The notes under the pieces are model-generated. The model was given only the letters and a program-made list of their open reading frames with translations. It made no database searches and was not told the DNA's origin. From NCBI RefSeq assembly GCF_006386545.1, contig NZ_SWAR01000037.1, positions 1 to 55,403 of the forward strand: a stretch of DNA of 55,403 nt, in the 5' to 3' direction. Source of the stretch: Methylibium rhizosphaerae. GTDB lineage: Bacteria > Pseudomonadota > Gammaproteobacteria > Burkholderiales > Burkholderiaceae_C. Positions within the stretch are counted from its first letter, which is position 1; each line of letters starts with the position of its first letter. The translations under genes were made by a program, and so were the position numbers. Positions 33,277 to 42,083 of the stretch are shown piece after piece.

Positions 33277-34137
33277 GTGGACGAGATCTCTTCGGTGCTG
33301 ACCCGGTTCAACGGACGCTCCGCCGTGGCCCTGCAGGCACCCGACGGTGCTCAGGCCGTGCTCCTCCTGCAAGGGGCGCAGCTGGTGAGCTGGCGCGCGC
33401 GTGACGGCCGCGAGCGCTTGTACCTCTCGGACAGTGCCGTGTATGCCGACGGGCAGGCGGTGCGCGGCGGGGTGCCGGTCGTGTTCCCGCAGTTCGAAAA
33501 GCGCGGGCCGCTGCAGCGGCACGGCTTTGCTCGGGTGCTGCCGTGGACGCTGGAGCGCGCCGATGTCAGTCGCGAGGGGGCGCTCGCAGTGCTGCGGCTC
33601 GAATCCAGCGACATCACGCTCGCCCAGTGGCCGCACCGGTTCGCGGCCGAACTCACGGTCAACGTGAGCAACGAACGCCTGGACGTCGAGCTGGAGGTCG
33701 AGAACACCGGCGATGCGCCGTTGTCGTTCACGGCGGCCTTGCACACCTACCTGCGCGTCCACGAAGTCGAGGAAGCCAGCCTCGAAGGGCTGCGCGGGCA
33801 GACCTACCTCGACAGCCTCACCGGCCGGGAGGCCATGCAGGGCCTGGGCGCGGTGACGGTGGAAGACGAGGTGGACCGCATCTACTGGGGCCACCCCGAA
33901 CACGACCGCACGCTGCTGCTGCGCGAACCCGGGCGCACGCTGGCGATCGACCAGCAGAACTTCCCGGACACCGTGGTGTGGAACCCCTGGACCGAAAAGG
34001 CCCTGGCGATGGCCGACCTGCCGCCTTCGGACTTCCGCCGCTTCCTGTGCGTGGAAGCTGCCGCCATCGGCGAGCCGGTGCAGCTGGCGGCCGGGGAAGC
34101 CTGGTGGGGGCGCCAGACGCTGCGCACCCAGCCCTGA
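33277..34137 (+). CDS. D-hexose-6-phosphate mutarotase (YeaD-like aldose epimerase)
   Basis: The protein is about 286 residues from GTG 33277; GTG 33295 and an ATG at 33223 inside the previous gene are alternatives, and no start has a strong ribosome site. Motifs QLVSWRARDGRERLYLSDSA, GGVPVVFPQFEKRGPLQRHG (with the active-site His) and WTEKALAMADLPPSDFRRFL match the YeaD branch of the galactose mutarotase fold. It should interconvert alpha and beta anomers of glucose 6-phosphate or similar hexose phosphates. Its position near the alpha-glucoside cluster fits a role in glucose use. Confidence 0.88.
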   Translation: MDEISSVLTRFNGRSAVALQAPDGAQAVLLLQGAQLVSWRARDGRERLYLSDSAVYADGQAVRGGVPVVFPQFEKRGPLQRHGFARVLPWTLERADVSREGALAVLRLESSDITLAQWPHRFAAELTVNVSNERLDVELEVENTGDAPLSFTAALHTYLRVHEVEEASLEGLRGQTYLDSLTGREAMQGLGAVTVEDEVDRIYWGHPEHDRTLLLREPGRTLAIDQQNFPDTVVWNPWTEKALAMADLPPSDFRRFLCVEAAAIGEPVQLAAGEAWWGRQTLRTQP

Positions 34138-34196
34138 GCGCCGCGGCGCCGGGCACACCGGTTGCCGGGAACCTGCAGTTCCATCCGGAGGTTCCC

Positions 34197-34394
34197 ATGT
34201 CGTCCCGACTCGAAGAACAGGCGCCGGCCGCGGCGCAAGGCAGCATCGACCTCACCGCCGATGCCAACGTGTCCTACTGGACCCAGACGCTCGGCATTTC
34301 CGAGCTGGACCTGCGCAAGGCGGTGGCCGAGGTCGGCACCGAAGTGACGGCCGTGCAGGGCTTCATGGCCCAGCAGGCCCCCTCGACCTCGTAA
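34197..34394 (+). CDS. DUF3606 family small protein (second copy)
   Basis: The 65-residue product starts at the ATG at 34197, five bases after GGAGG. The core DANVSYWTQTLGISELDLRK followed by AVAEVGTEVTAVQGFM matches DUF3606 and aligns with the copy at 1041-1244, although the N-terminal 20 residues differ. The function is unknown. It ends just before two repeated hairpins that separate it from the convergent maltoporin gene. Confidence 0.78.
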   Translation: MSSRLEEQAPAAAQGSIDLTADANVSYWTQTLGISELDLRKAVAEVGTEVTAVQGFMAQQAPSTS

Positions 34395-34411
34395 GAAAGG
34401 CCGGTGTCGCT

Positions 34412-34525
34412 GCCGGCGTACCCGCCGGACGGGGTGCCCACCCGGGCCGCCGCGCCGGGCCGCTCCCAAGCAAGGCCCGCCCCCTCACGGAGGGGTGGCC
34501 GGCGTACTCGCCGGACGGGGTGCCC
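34412..34525. repeat. Two 28-bp direct repeats with internal hairpins
   Basis: GCCGGCGTACCCGCCGGACG and the following eight bases (34412-34439) recur with one base changed at 34498-34525. Each copy contains a six-pair hairpin (CCGGCG-TACC-CGCCGG, or CCGGCG-TACT-CGCCGG). Between them CCCCTC-ACG-GAGGGG (34481-34495) forms another hairpin. The block lies between convergent genes and may stop transcription from both sides. Confidence 0.65.
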
Positions 34526-34529
34526 CCAC

Positions 34530-35819
34530 TCACCACCACACCTCTGCTTGCACGCCGTAGGTGGTGCCGGTGGCGTTCGTGCCGAACACGCCGGTCGTCG
34601 ACAGCGCGTCGCCGGGCGCTGCCGCCGCCTGCGCACCCGAGTTCCACCTGGCATAGGTGGCGAAGGCGCGGATCACCGGGCGTGACCATAAGTTGCGGCC
34701 GGCACCGTACTGGGCCGCCAGCGTCAGCTTGGCGAGGCGGCGGCGCGCGCCGGTGTCGGGCTTGAACTGGTCGTAGCCGGCCTCGACCGCCGCGCTGACC
34801 TGGTCGCTGAAGTGGTAGACCGGGCGCACGCCGAACGACACCCACTTGCCCGACAGGCTGTCGCCGTTGGCATGGGTGCCGGCGATGTCTCGCTGCTCGT
34901 ACACCACGGTGGCCATGCCGGAGAGGTTGTCGATCAGGCCGCCGGGCTGCCACACCACCGACTCGACGATGCGCCAGGTCTTGTCGCCCTTGGCCGCGCC
35001 GAAGCTGGGGAAGCTGTGGTCGAGGTTGGCGATGGCGCCCTTGCCGTACTGCAGCGCCAGCTTGTTGTAGCCGCCGCCGAAGATCTCCTTTTGCGTGTGC
35101 ATCAGCGTGAGGCCGCTGCCGCCGGTGTTTTCCACACCGTCGCGGCTGTTGGCCTTGCGCCAGTCGAGGCCGATGGTCAGGCTGCCGTTCGGGTTGGTGG
35201 GAATGTCCTTCCAGCGCAGGTCGTGGCCGATCAGCTGTCGTTCGGCGGCGGTGGCCGGCGGTGTGGTGCCGGCCTCGCCGTTGCGGCGCAGCGCATAGCT
35301 CAGCCTGCCGACACCCACGTCGATGTTCTCGATGCCGGCGCCTGGGCCGCTGTTGCTCCAGAAGTAGAAGTCGTTGATGTGCACGTCGTGCCGGTCGTAG
35401 TAGCGCTTGCCGGCCCACAGGCTGGCGTTCGCGAACGCGCCGGCGCCGATCTTGTCGGCCTCGACGAACACCTCGCGCCATGACGGCGTGAACTGCTCCC
35501 AGTCGAGGTTGTTGGGCAGCACGAAGGCAGCCATCGTCGAGAAGCGGAACGTGGTGCCGCCGGGCGCCTTGTAGACCTGGCTGCCGAACGACAGCTCGCC
35601 GTAGGTTTCGCACTCGTTGCCCAGCCGGTACTTCCTGGGCGCCCCGGGCAGCTGGAAGCACACCTGGTCGCCGCCCTGGGTGCTTGCGCCGATGCCCGAG
35701 CGAAAGTAGCCGTGGAAGTCGACCGACACCGGGTCGGCCTGCACGGCGGGTGGCAGAGCGGCGGCCAGCGCCGCAACGGCGGTGGCGAGGGGTGTCCGGG
35801 AGGGGTTCAGGGTTCGCAT
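34530..35819 (-). CDS. lamB: Maltoporin-like outer-membrane sugar porin (LamB family)
   Basis: The 429-residue protein has a signal peptide ending near ALPPAVQA and the LamB pattern: VDFHGYFRSGIGASTQGGDQ, CFQLPGAPRKYRLGNECETY, GKRYYDRHDVHINDFYFWSN and a C-terminal GVQAEVWW ending in Trp, as outer-membrane barrels need. LamB trimers let maltodextrins and other alpha-glucosides diffuse through the outer membrane along a greasy slide. It is divergent from the two-component system of the sugar cluster, which is its probable regulator. Length is normal for the family. Confidence 0.93.
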   Translation of the reverse strand: MRTLNPSRTPLATAVAALAAALPPAVQADPVSVDFHGYFRSGIGASTQGGDQVCFQLPGAPRKYRLGNECETYGELSFGSQVYKAPGGTTFRFSTMAAFVLPNNLDWEQFTPSWREVFVEADKIGAGAFANASLWAGKRYYDRHDVHINDFYFWSNSGPGAGIENIDVGVGRLSYALRRNGEAGTTPPATAAERQLIGHDLRWKDIPTNPNGSLTIGLDWRKANSRDGVENTGGSGLTLMHTQKEIFGGGYNKLALQYGKGAIANLDHSFPSFGAAKGDKTWRIVESVVWQPGGLIDNLSGMATVVYEQRDIAGTHANGDSLSGKWVSFGVRPVYHFSDQVSAAVEAGYDQFKPDTGARRRLAKLTLAAQYGAGRNLWSRPVIRAFATYARWNSGAQAAAAPGDALSTTGVFGTNATGTTYGVQAEVWW

Positions 35820-36198
35820 GGGGTCTCCTCGTGTCGTGCGTGAATGCGTTGGATGTGTCGTCGAGTGCCCCGGGGCTTCGATGCCTCGGGCGGCGCGACT
35901 CTAGGAAGCCCGTGCTGCGCGCGGATTTGATGTGTTGGTCACATCGCGTCATTCGCTGCGGCGTGTTTCATGTGTGAACGGCGGCGTTGACGAATGAAAT
36001 CGGCGAGAGCGCCGATGCGTCGAACCTCGCGGCCGCAGGAGACGACGAGACGTACGGGATCAGGTGAGTCACCGATTGAGGGTGCCGCGAGAGCACCGCA
36101 CCATGTCTCGATGACAAAACATGTGGCTCTACGACATTGAGCGCCGCCCGCAGACAAGGCGGCGCCACGGAGGTGTACCCGGCGCACGGGGGGCAGTC
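35820..36198. promoter_or_regulatory. Divergent control region between lamB and the two-component system
   Basis: This 379-base stretch has no convincing gene. It contains two inverted repeats: GATGTG-TTGGT-CACATC (35929-35945) and TCATTCG (35949-35955) with CGAATGA (35991-35997). These are candidate operators for lamB and for the regulator operon. The repeat spacing does not match a CRP site. No strong -10 and -35 pair could be assigned with confidence. Confidence 0.4.
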
Positions 36199-36957
36199 AT
36201 GACCGCCGACCCTGGCGAAGCCGTGCCCGCGCGGCTGCTGGTGGTGGACGACGACGCCGACATGCGGGCCATGCTCGACGATGCGCTGCGCAAGAGCGGC
36301 TTCGCTGTCGACGGCGTGGAGAGCGCCGCGCAGATGCGCGAGGCGATGGCCGGGCACGACTACGCGCTGGTATTGATGGACCTGCGCCTGCGCAACGAAG
36401 ACGGCCTGATGGTCGCGCGGCAGCTGCGCGAGGTGTCCAGCGTGCCGATCGTGATGATCAGCGGCAGCAGCGACGAGACCGACCGGGTGCTGCTGCTGGA
36501 GCTGGCGGCCGACGACTTCCTCATCAAGCCCTTCAGCATGCGCGAGCTGGTGGCCCGGGTGAGGGCGGTGCTGCGCCGCTACGAACACACCGACGGTGCG
36601 CTGGCCCATGCCCCGGCCGCGCGTGCGCGGCGCAAGGGCCAGTGCCTGGCGTTCGGCCCCTGGGTGCTCGACCTCGGCGAGCGCGAGCTGTCGTCGCGCG
36701 ACGGCGCGGTGTGTGCGCTGACGCAAGGCGAGTTCCGCCTGCTCGAGGCCTTCGTGCGCCATCCGCACCGTGTGTGGACGCGCGACGAGCTGCTGGAACA
36801 GACCCGCAGCGCCGACACCGAGGTGTTCGACCGCACCATCGACGTGTTGATCCTGCGGCTGCGCCGCAAGATCGAACCCAATCCGAAACACCCGCAGTTC
36901 ATCTGCACCGAGCGGGGGCTGGGGTATGTGTTCAGTGCGGACGTGGTGCAGGTGTAG
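36199..36957 (+). CDS. OmpR-family response regulator of the sugar cluster
   Basis: The 252-residue regulator starts at the ATG at 36199; an in-frame ATG at 36121 would add 26 basic residues. The receiver has acidic residues in LLVVDDDADMR, phospho-acceptor Asp61 in LVLMDLRLRNEDG and Lys in DDFLIKPFSMREL. The winged helix (CALTQGEFRLLEAFVRHPHR; DRTIDVLILRLRRKIEPNPK; GLGYVFSADV) is of the OmpR type and resembles TorR/OmpR regulators. It lies 42 bases before the hybrid kinase and is divergent from lamB. The likely targets are lamB and the ABC/glucosidase genes downstream. Confidence 0.9.
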   Translation: MTADPGEAVPARLLVVDDDADMRAMLDDALRKSGFAVDGVESAAQMREAMAGHDYALVLMDLRLRNEDGLMVARQLREVSSVPIVMISGSSDETDRVLLLELAADDFLIKPFSMRELVARVRAVLRRYEHTDGALAHAPAARARRKGQCLAFGPWVLDLGERELSSRDGAVCALTQGEFRLLEAFVRHPHRVWTRDELLEQTRSADTEVFDRTIDVLILRLRRKIEPNPKHPQFICTERGLGYVFSADVVQV

Positions 36958-36999
36958 CGCCCGACCGTCGGCGTCCGATGCGCCGCTGCCGAAGCCAGC

Positions 37000-39594
37000 A
37001 TGACCCCCCGCCTCATCGACCGCGTCCGCACGCGCCTGCTGGCGGCGCTCGTGGTGCTCCTGGCTGCGGCCATCGTGCTGGCCGCACTCGGCTGGTACGG
37101 CATGCGCAGCGCGCAGCTGGCGCTCACCGGCTTCCAGGGCGAGGTGCTGCCCAACGTCACCCAGGCGCTCGAGCTCGCCGAGCGCACCGCCAAGCTGGCC
37201 GCCATCGCACCCAACGTGGTGGAGTCGCAGTCGGCGGCCATGCTCGACAGCAACGCGCAGGCGCTGCGCACGCTGCTCCAGGAGATCGGGCGGCGCGTCG
37301 ATACGCTCGGCAGTGAAACAGAACTCGGCCCGCGGCTGCGCCGCCTGCTGGGTGACGTGCAGCGCGACCTCGACCAGCTGGTGAAGCTCACGCGCGCGCG
37401 CCAGGACGCCGAGGCGGCGATGCAGCAGCAGATCGCCACGCTCGACCGCATCGGCGACGTGATGCCGGCGATCGCGGCGGCCGCCGGCAAGGGGCAGCCG
37501 GCGCTGGCGGCGCTGTGGACCGAACTCGTGGTGGGTGTGGGTGCCGACAACGCCGCCAAGCTGGGGCGGCTCGAAGCGGATGTCGAGGCCTTGTGGATCG
37601 CGGCGCACCGGCGCGGCGGGCCGCCTGCGCTGTCGCCCTCGATCGAGCAGGCGCTGCGCGACGTGGCGTTCGGCCCGCACAACGTGCTGTCGCTGCGCCG
37701 CCAGCAGCTCGAGCTGGAGCGGCGCACCGCCTATCTGGTGGTGCTCACCCGCAGCAACGCCGACCAGCTGAGCGACGACGTGGGGCAGTACGTCACCTCG
37801 TTGCGCGAGCAGGCGGCCGAGCGCCGCTCGCAGGTGCAGCAGGCCATCCGCTCGGGCGAGACGGCGATGCTCCTGCTGGCGCTGGGCTGCATCCTGATCG
37901 CGGCACTGGCCACCCGCTACGTGCGCCGCTTCGTCGGCCAGATCGAAAGCATCACCCAGGTCATGTCGCGGCTGGTGGCCGGCGACACCGCGTCCACCAC
38001 GACCGCACCCACGCCGGCCACCCTGCGGCGCGACGAACTGGGCGCGCTGGCCCGCAGCTTCGATGTGTTCCGCGATGCGCTGCTGGCCAAGCAGGCGCTG
38101 GTGGCGGACCTGCGCACCCAGAGTGCGCTGCTCGAGGCGGTGCACCACAACATGACCGATGCGCTGGCGGTGTTCGACCCTCAGGGGGCGCTGCTGCTGT
38201 GGAATCAGCGTCTGGCCGACCTGTTCGGCCGCCATGGGGCGGTGCCGGAAACCGGCATGAGTCCGCGGGCGCTGATGCAGTCGCTGCCCGCCGGCACCAC
38301 CTGGACGGCGCCGGGCCAGACACAGCCCGAGCCGCTGCCGGCCGGCGGCGAGCTCGACCTGACCCGCTTCGACCACATCGAGCTGCACCTGCCCGACGGC
38401 CATGTATACGACCTGCGCAGCCGCGCCATGCCCGACGGCGGCACCGTCACCCTCGCCACCGACCTGACCGCACGCCGCGCCATCGAGCGCCAGGAACAGC
38501 ACACGCAGCGCCTCGAGGTGCTGGGCCAGCTCACCGGCGGCGTGGCGCACGACTTCAACAACTACCTGGGCACCATCATCGGCAACCTGGGGTTGCTGGA
38601 GGCGGAAGGCACCTTGCCGCCGGCCGCGGCCACACAGCTGCAGCGCGCCCGGCGCGCGGCCGGCAGCGCGGCGGCGCTCACCCGGCGGCTGCTCGCCTTC
38701 GCGCGGCGCCAGCCGCTGGCCGCCGAGTCGGTGCCGGTGGATGCGATGGTCGAGGAGATGCGCGACCTCATCGAATACAGCGCCGGGCCGCAGGTGCAGG
38801 TGGCGCTGCGGCTGCAGGCCGGCGGCGCCTGCGTGCACGTCGATCGAGGGCACCTGGAGAACGCCTTGCTCAACCTCGTGCTCAACAGCGCGGCGGCCAT
38901 GCCCGAAGGCGGCGAGCTCGCCATCACGACATGTCGTGTGGAAGCCGCGGTGGAGATCGAGGTGGCCGACACCGGTACGGGCATCGCCGAGCACCTGCTC
39001 GACAAGGTGTTCGAACCCTTCTTCACCACCAAGGCGCCGGGAGAGGGGAGCGGGCTGGGGCTGAGCATCGTGTACGGCTTCGTGCGGCAGTCGGGAGGCG
39101 ACATCAGCGTGAGCAGCACGCTCGGCCGCGGCACGCGGTTGCGCCTGCGCTTCCCGGTGGCGGCCGCAGGCGCGCTGCCTGCGCCGGGGGCGGCACCCGC
39201 GGCGGCGAGCGGTGCGATGGCCGGCCTGCAGATGCTGGTGGTCGACGACGACGAGGCATTCCGTTCCACCTTGACGGACATGTTGCGAGCCGCCGGCGTC
39301 GGCGTGACCGAGGCCGCCGGCGGTGCCGCGGCACTGCAGGCGGTGGAGCAGATGCCGGCCTGCGACCTGGTGCTCACCGACGTGTGCCTGGGCGGGGCGA
39401 TGGACGGCGTGCAGCTCGCCAATGCCCTGCACCAGCGCCACCCGCGGCTGCAGCTGTGCCTGATGTCGGGCATGTCGTTCGAGCCCGTGCTGCACCGGCT
39501 GGCCGCCGGCGTCACGGTGGGCTTGTTGAACAAGCCCTTCGACCTGGCGGCGCTGGCAACCCAGATCGAGGCGCTGGCGGTGCCCGCCGGCTGA
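37000..39594 (+). CDS. Hybrid sensor histidine kinase of the sugar cluster
   Basis: The 864-residue protein has membrane helices at about 12-35 and 285-305 flanking a helical, Leu/Ala/Glu-rich periplasmic domain of about 245 residues, like TorS-type sensors. HAMP and PAS-like segments follow (LLEAVHHNMTDALAVFDPQG). The H-box GGVAHDFNNYLGTIIGN places the phosphorylated His at 517; the ATPase domain has NLVLNSAAAMPEGG and GSGLGLSIVYGF. A C-terminal receiver has Asp794 in CDLVLTDVCLGG. It should sense a periplasmic signal, perhaps a sugar-loaded binding protein, and drive the regulator at 36199. The binding-protein gene follows after 165 bases. Confidence 0.9.
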   Translation: MTPRLIDRVRTRLLAALVVLLAAAIVLAALGWYGMRSAQLALTGFQGEVLPNVTQALELAERTAKLAAIAPNVVESQSAAMLDSNAQALRTLLQEIGRRVDTLGSETELGPRLRRLLGDVQRDLDQLVKLTRARQDAEAAMQQQIATLDRIGDVMPAIAAAAGKGQPALAALWTELVVGVGADNAAKLGRLEADVEALWIAAHRRGGPPALSPSIEQALRDVAFGPHNVLSLRRQQLELERRTAYLVVLTRSNADQLSDDVGQYVTSLREQAAERRSQVQQAIRSGETAMLLLALGCILIAALATRYVRRFVGQIESITQVMSRLVAGDTASTTTAPTPATLRRDELGALARSFDVFRDALLAKQALVADLRTQSALLEAVHHNMTDALAVFDPQGALLLWNQRLADLFGRHGAVPETGMSPRALMQSLPAGTTWTAPGQTQPEPLPAGGELDLTRFDHIELHLPDGHVYDLRSRAMPDGGTVTLATDLTARRAIERQEQHTQRLEVLGQLTGGVAHDFNNYLGTIIGNLGLLEAEGTLPPAAATQLQRARRAAGSAAALTRRLLAFARRQPLAAESVPVDAMVEEMRDLIEYSAGPQVQVALRLQAGGACVHVDRGHLENALLNLVLNSAAAMPEGGELAITTCRVEAAVEIEVADTGTGIAEHLLDKVFEPFFTTKAPGEGSGLGLSIVYGFVRQSGGDISVSSTLGRGTRLRLRFPVAAAGALPAPGAAPAAASGAMAGLQMLVVDDDEAFRSTLTDMLRAAGVGVTEAAGGAAALQAVEQMPACDLVLTDVCLGGAMDGVQLANALHQRHPRLQLCLMSGMSFEPVLHRLAAGVTVGLLNKPFDLAALATQIEALAVPAG

Positions 39595-39759
39595 GGCGGG
39601 CACGCGAAATGCCCCCGTTTCGGCGACCGTGCCGCTGAAACAAACGAAATCTGCGGTTCATGCGGTGCGTGTCTGATGCGGTCCCGGCGCGAAGAGCGCC
39701 GAGGTTCAGCGCGGCGGCCTTGGCTGCCGCCGCACGACAAGACACAGGAGACACAAGCG

Positions 39760-41028
39760 ATGAAGCGACTCGGATTCACGGCCCTCGCGGCCGCCTTGCT
39801 CGTGGGCGGCATGGCCGCCGCCCAGGCAGCCCAGATCAAGATTTCGTGCGGCGCCGTCGGCCAGGAGCTGGAGCTGTGCAAGAGCGCGGCCGAAGCCTGG
39901 GGCAAGAAGACGGGCAACGAGGTGCAGGTGGTGGCCACGCCCACCGATGCCAACGAACGCCTGGCCCTGTACCAGCAGATCCTGAGCTCGCAGTCCGACA
40001 AGATCGACGTCTACCAGGTCGACGTGGTGTGGCCCGGCCTGCTGGCCAGCCACCTGCTGGACCTGACGCCCCATGCCAAGGGTGTGCAGAAGCAGCACTT
40101 CGAGAGCATCGTGGCCAACAACACGGTGGGCGGCAAGCTGGTGGCCATGCCCTGGTTCACCGACGCGGGCCTGCTGTACTACCGCAAGGACCTGCTCGAC
40201 AAGCACAAGCAGAAGCTGCCTTCCACCTGGGACGAGCTGGCGCAGTCGGCCAAGCTCATCCAGGATGCCGAGCGCAAGTCGGGCAACGACAAGATGTGGG
40301 GCTATGTGTGGCAGGGACGCGCCTACGAGGGCCTCACCTGCAACGCGGTCGAATGGCTGGTGAGCCACGGCGGCGGCACCATCGTCGAGCCCAACGGCAA
40401 GGTGAGCGTCAACAACCCGAAGGCGGTGAAGGCCCTGCAGACAGCGGCTTCATGGGTGGGCAGCATCTCGCCGTCGGCGGTGCTCAACTACAGCGAAGAA
40501 GAATCGCGCGGCGTGTTCCAGGCCGGCAATGCGGTGTACATGCGCAACTGGCCGTACGCCTGGGCGCTTTCGCAGGCGCCCGACAGTGCCATCAAGGGCA
40601 AGGTCGGCGTGGCGGTGCTGCCCAAGGGCGGCGCCGACGGCCGCAGCGCGGCGGCGCTCGGCGGCCAGCAGCTGGCGGTCTCGAAGTACACCAAGAACGC
40701 CGCGCTCGCGGCGGACCTCGTGATGTACATGACCAGCGCCGAGGTGCAGAAGCAGCGCGCGCTGAAGGGGTCGTTCAACCCCACCATCGGCGAGCTCTAC
40801 AAGGACAAGGAGATCCTGGCGGCCAACCCGTTCATGGGCGAGCTCTACAGCACGTTCGCAAACGCGGCGGCGCGCCCCGCCACGGTGACGGGCGCACGCT
40901 ACAACCAGGTGAGCAACGCCTTCTGGAACAGCGTGCACGAGGTGCTGTCGGGAAAGGCCAAGCCCGACGTGGCGCTGCAGCAGCTCGAGACCAACCTCGG
41001 CCGCACCAGCCGCGGCGGCAAATGGTAG
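39760..41028 (+). CDS. ABC transporter sugar-binding protein (alpha-glucoside/trehalose type)
   Basis: The 422-residue protein has a signal peptide (LGFTALAAALLVGGMAAAQA) and the family 1 extracellular solute-binding fold: ISCGAVGQELELCKSAAEAW, VYQVDVVWPGLLASHLLDLT, VAMPWFTDAGLLYYRKDLLD and GKVGVAVLPKGGADGRSAAA. It resembles ThuE/AglE-type trehalose or alpha-glucoside binding proteins. It captures the sugar in the periplasm and delivers it to the permeases encoded next. CAGGAG is upstream of the ATG at 39760. The preceding 165-base gap contains an imperfect hairpin at 39617-39641 and may hold a separate promoter. Confidence 0.92.
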   Translation: MKRLGFTALAAALLVGGMAAAQAAQIKISCGAVGQELELCKSAAEAWGKKTGNEVQVVATPTDANERLALYQQILSSQSDKIDVYQVDVVWPGLLASHLLDLTPHAKGVQKQHFESIVANNTVGGKLVAMPWFTDAGLLYYRKDLLDKHKQKLPSTWDELAQSAKLIQDAERKSGNDKMWGYVWQGRAYEGLTCNAVEWLVSHGGGTIVEPNGKVSVNNPKAVKALQTAASWVGSISPSAVLNYSEEESRGVFQAGNAVYMRNWPYAWALSQAPDSAIKGKVGVAVLPKGGADGRSAAALGGQQLAVSKYTKNAALAADLVMYMTSAEVQKQRALKGSFNPTIGELYKDKEILAANPFMGELYSTFANAAARPATVTGARYNQVSNAFWNSVHEVLSGKAKPDVALQQLETNLGRTSRGGKW

Positions 41029-41048
41029 CCAGGCACTGAGGCAGCGCA

Positions 41049-42083
41049 ATGCGTACCACGATGCCCGTTCGCCCTGAGGTATCGAAGGGCGGCCACCGTT
41101 CGTCGCAGGGCTTCGATACCTCAGCCCGAACGGGTATCGAGGCCGGTGCGACGCCAAAGCAAACCGCCGCGGACGTGCCGTCCACCGGCAGCATCGAGCG
41201 CTACCGCACCCGCTGGGCCTGGCTGCTGCTGGCGCCCATGCTGGTGCTGCTGCTGGTCATCGCCGGCTGGCCGTTGGCCCGCACGCTGTGGTTCAGCCTG
41301 ACCGACGCGCAGCTCTCGCAGCTCGAGCAGTGGCAGTTCGTCGGCCTGGAGAACTACGTCGGCGAATACGGCGTGCTGGCCGATGCGCAGTGGTGGCGCT
41401 CGGTGTGGAACACGCTGGTGTTCGCGGTGCTGTCGGTGACGTTCGAAACCGCACTGGGCCTGGGCGTCGCGCTGCTCATCAACCACCCGTCGCGGCTGCG
41501 CACGGTGCTGCGCGCCGCGATGCTGCTGCCCTGGGCGATTCCCACGGTGGTGTCGGCCAAGATGTGGAGCTGGATGCTGCACGACCAGTTCGGCGTGGTG
41601 AACCACTACCTCATGGCGCTCGGCCTCATCGGCGCCCCGATCGCCTGGACGGCCGACCCCGACCTGTCGCTGCTGGCCATCGTGATGGTCGACGTGTGGA
41701 AGACCACGCCCTTCATGGCGCTGCTCATCCTGGCGGCGCTGCAGATGGTGCCGCTGGACTGCTACGAGGCCGCGCGGGTCGACGGCGTGAAGCCCTGGGC
41801 GGTGTTCCGCCACATCACGCTGCCGCTCATCCTGCCCGGCGTGGCGGTGGCCATGATCTTCCGCATGCTCGATGCGCTGCGGGTGTTCGACGTGATCTAC
41901 GTCATGACCTCCAACAGCCGCGACACCAAGAGCATGTCGGTCTACGTGCGCGAGCAGCTCATCGACTTCCAGCAGGTGGGCGTGGGCTCGGCAGCGGCGA
42001 TGCTGCTGTTCTTCACCATCGCGCTCATCACCGTGGTGTATGCGGTGGCGATGCGCACCCGTGTCGAAAGGGCCTCGGCATGA
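41049..42083 (+). CDS. ABC sugar permease, first subunit (MalF/ThuF type)
   Basis: The frame gives 344 residues with six membrane helices from about 57 on (WAWLLLAPMLVLLLVIAGWP) and the ATPase-contacting EAA loop YEAARVDGVKPWAVFRHITL. It pairs with the next permease. The first 45 residues are unusual: codons 5-29 are made by an inverted intergenic repeat (41064-41134), so the natural N terminus is unclear. The ATG at 41049 precedes the repeat; GTG 41175 is an alternative that would remove it. The stop overlaps the next gene by ATGA. Confidence 0.9.
   Translation: MRTTMPVRPEVSKGGHRSSQGFDTSARTGIEAGATPKQTAADVPSTGSIERYRTRWAWLLLAPMLVLLLVIAGWPLARTLWFSLTDAQLSQLEQWQFVGLENYVGEYGVLADAQWWRSVWNTLVFAVLSVTFETALGLGVALLINHPSRLRTVLRAAMLLPWAIPTVVSAKMWSWMLHDQFGVVNHYLMALGLIGAPIAWTADPDLSLLAIVMVDVWKTTPFMALLILAALQMVPLDCYEAARVDGVKPWAVFRHITLPLILPGVAVAMIFRMLDALRVFDVIYVMTSNSRDTKSMSVYVREQLIDFQQVGVGSAAAMLLFFTIALITVVYAVAMRTRVERASA
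41064..41134. repeat. REP-like inverted repeat inside the 5' end of the permease frame
   Basis: CCCGTTCGCCCTGAGGTATC plus GAAG (41064-41087) and CTTCGATACCTCAGCCCGAA plus CGGG (41111-41134) pair over 24 bases with two mismatches. The sequence belongs to the GTTCGCCCTGAG...TCGAAGGGC family of intergenic repeats common in Burkholderiales and related bacteria. Here it lies just inside the permease reading frame. Confidence 0.7.

Noticed and set aside
35929-35945. CRP site upstream of lamB
   Set aside because: The TGTG and CACA half-sites are five bases apart rather than the eight needed between them in a CRP site.
35968-39603. Minus-strand open frame of about 1210 codons
   Set aside because: It lies antisense to the response regulator and hybrid kinase, both of which have intact motifs; the translation is low-complexity His/Gln/Arg-rich sequence.
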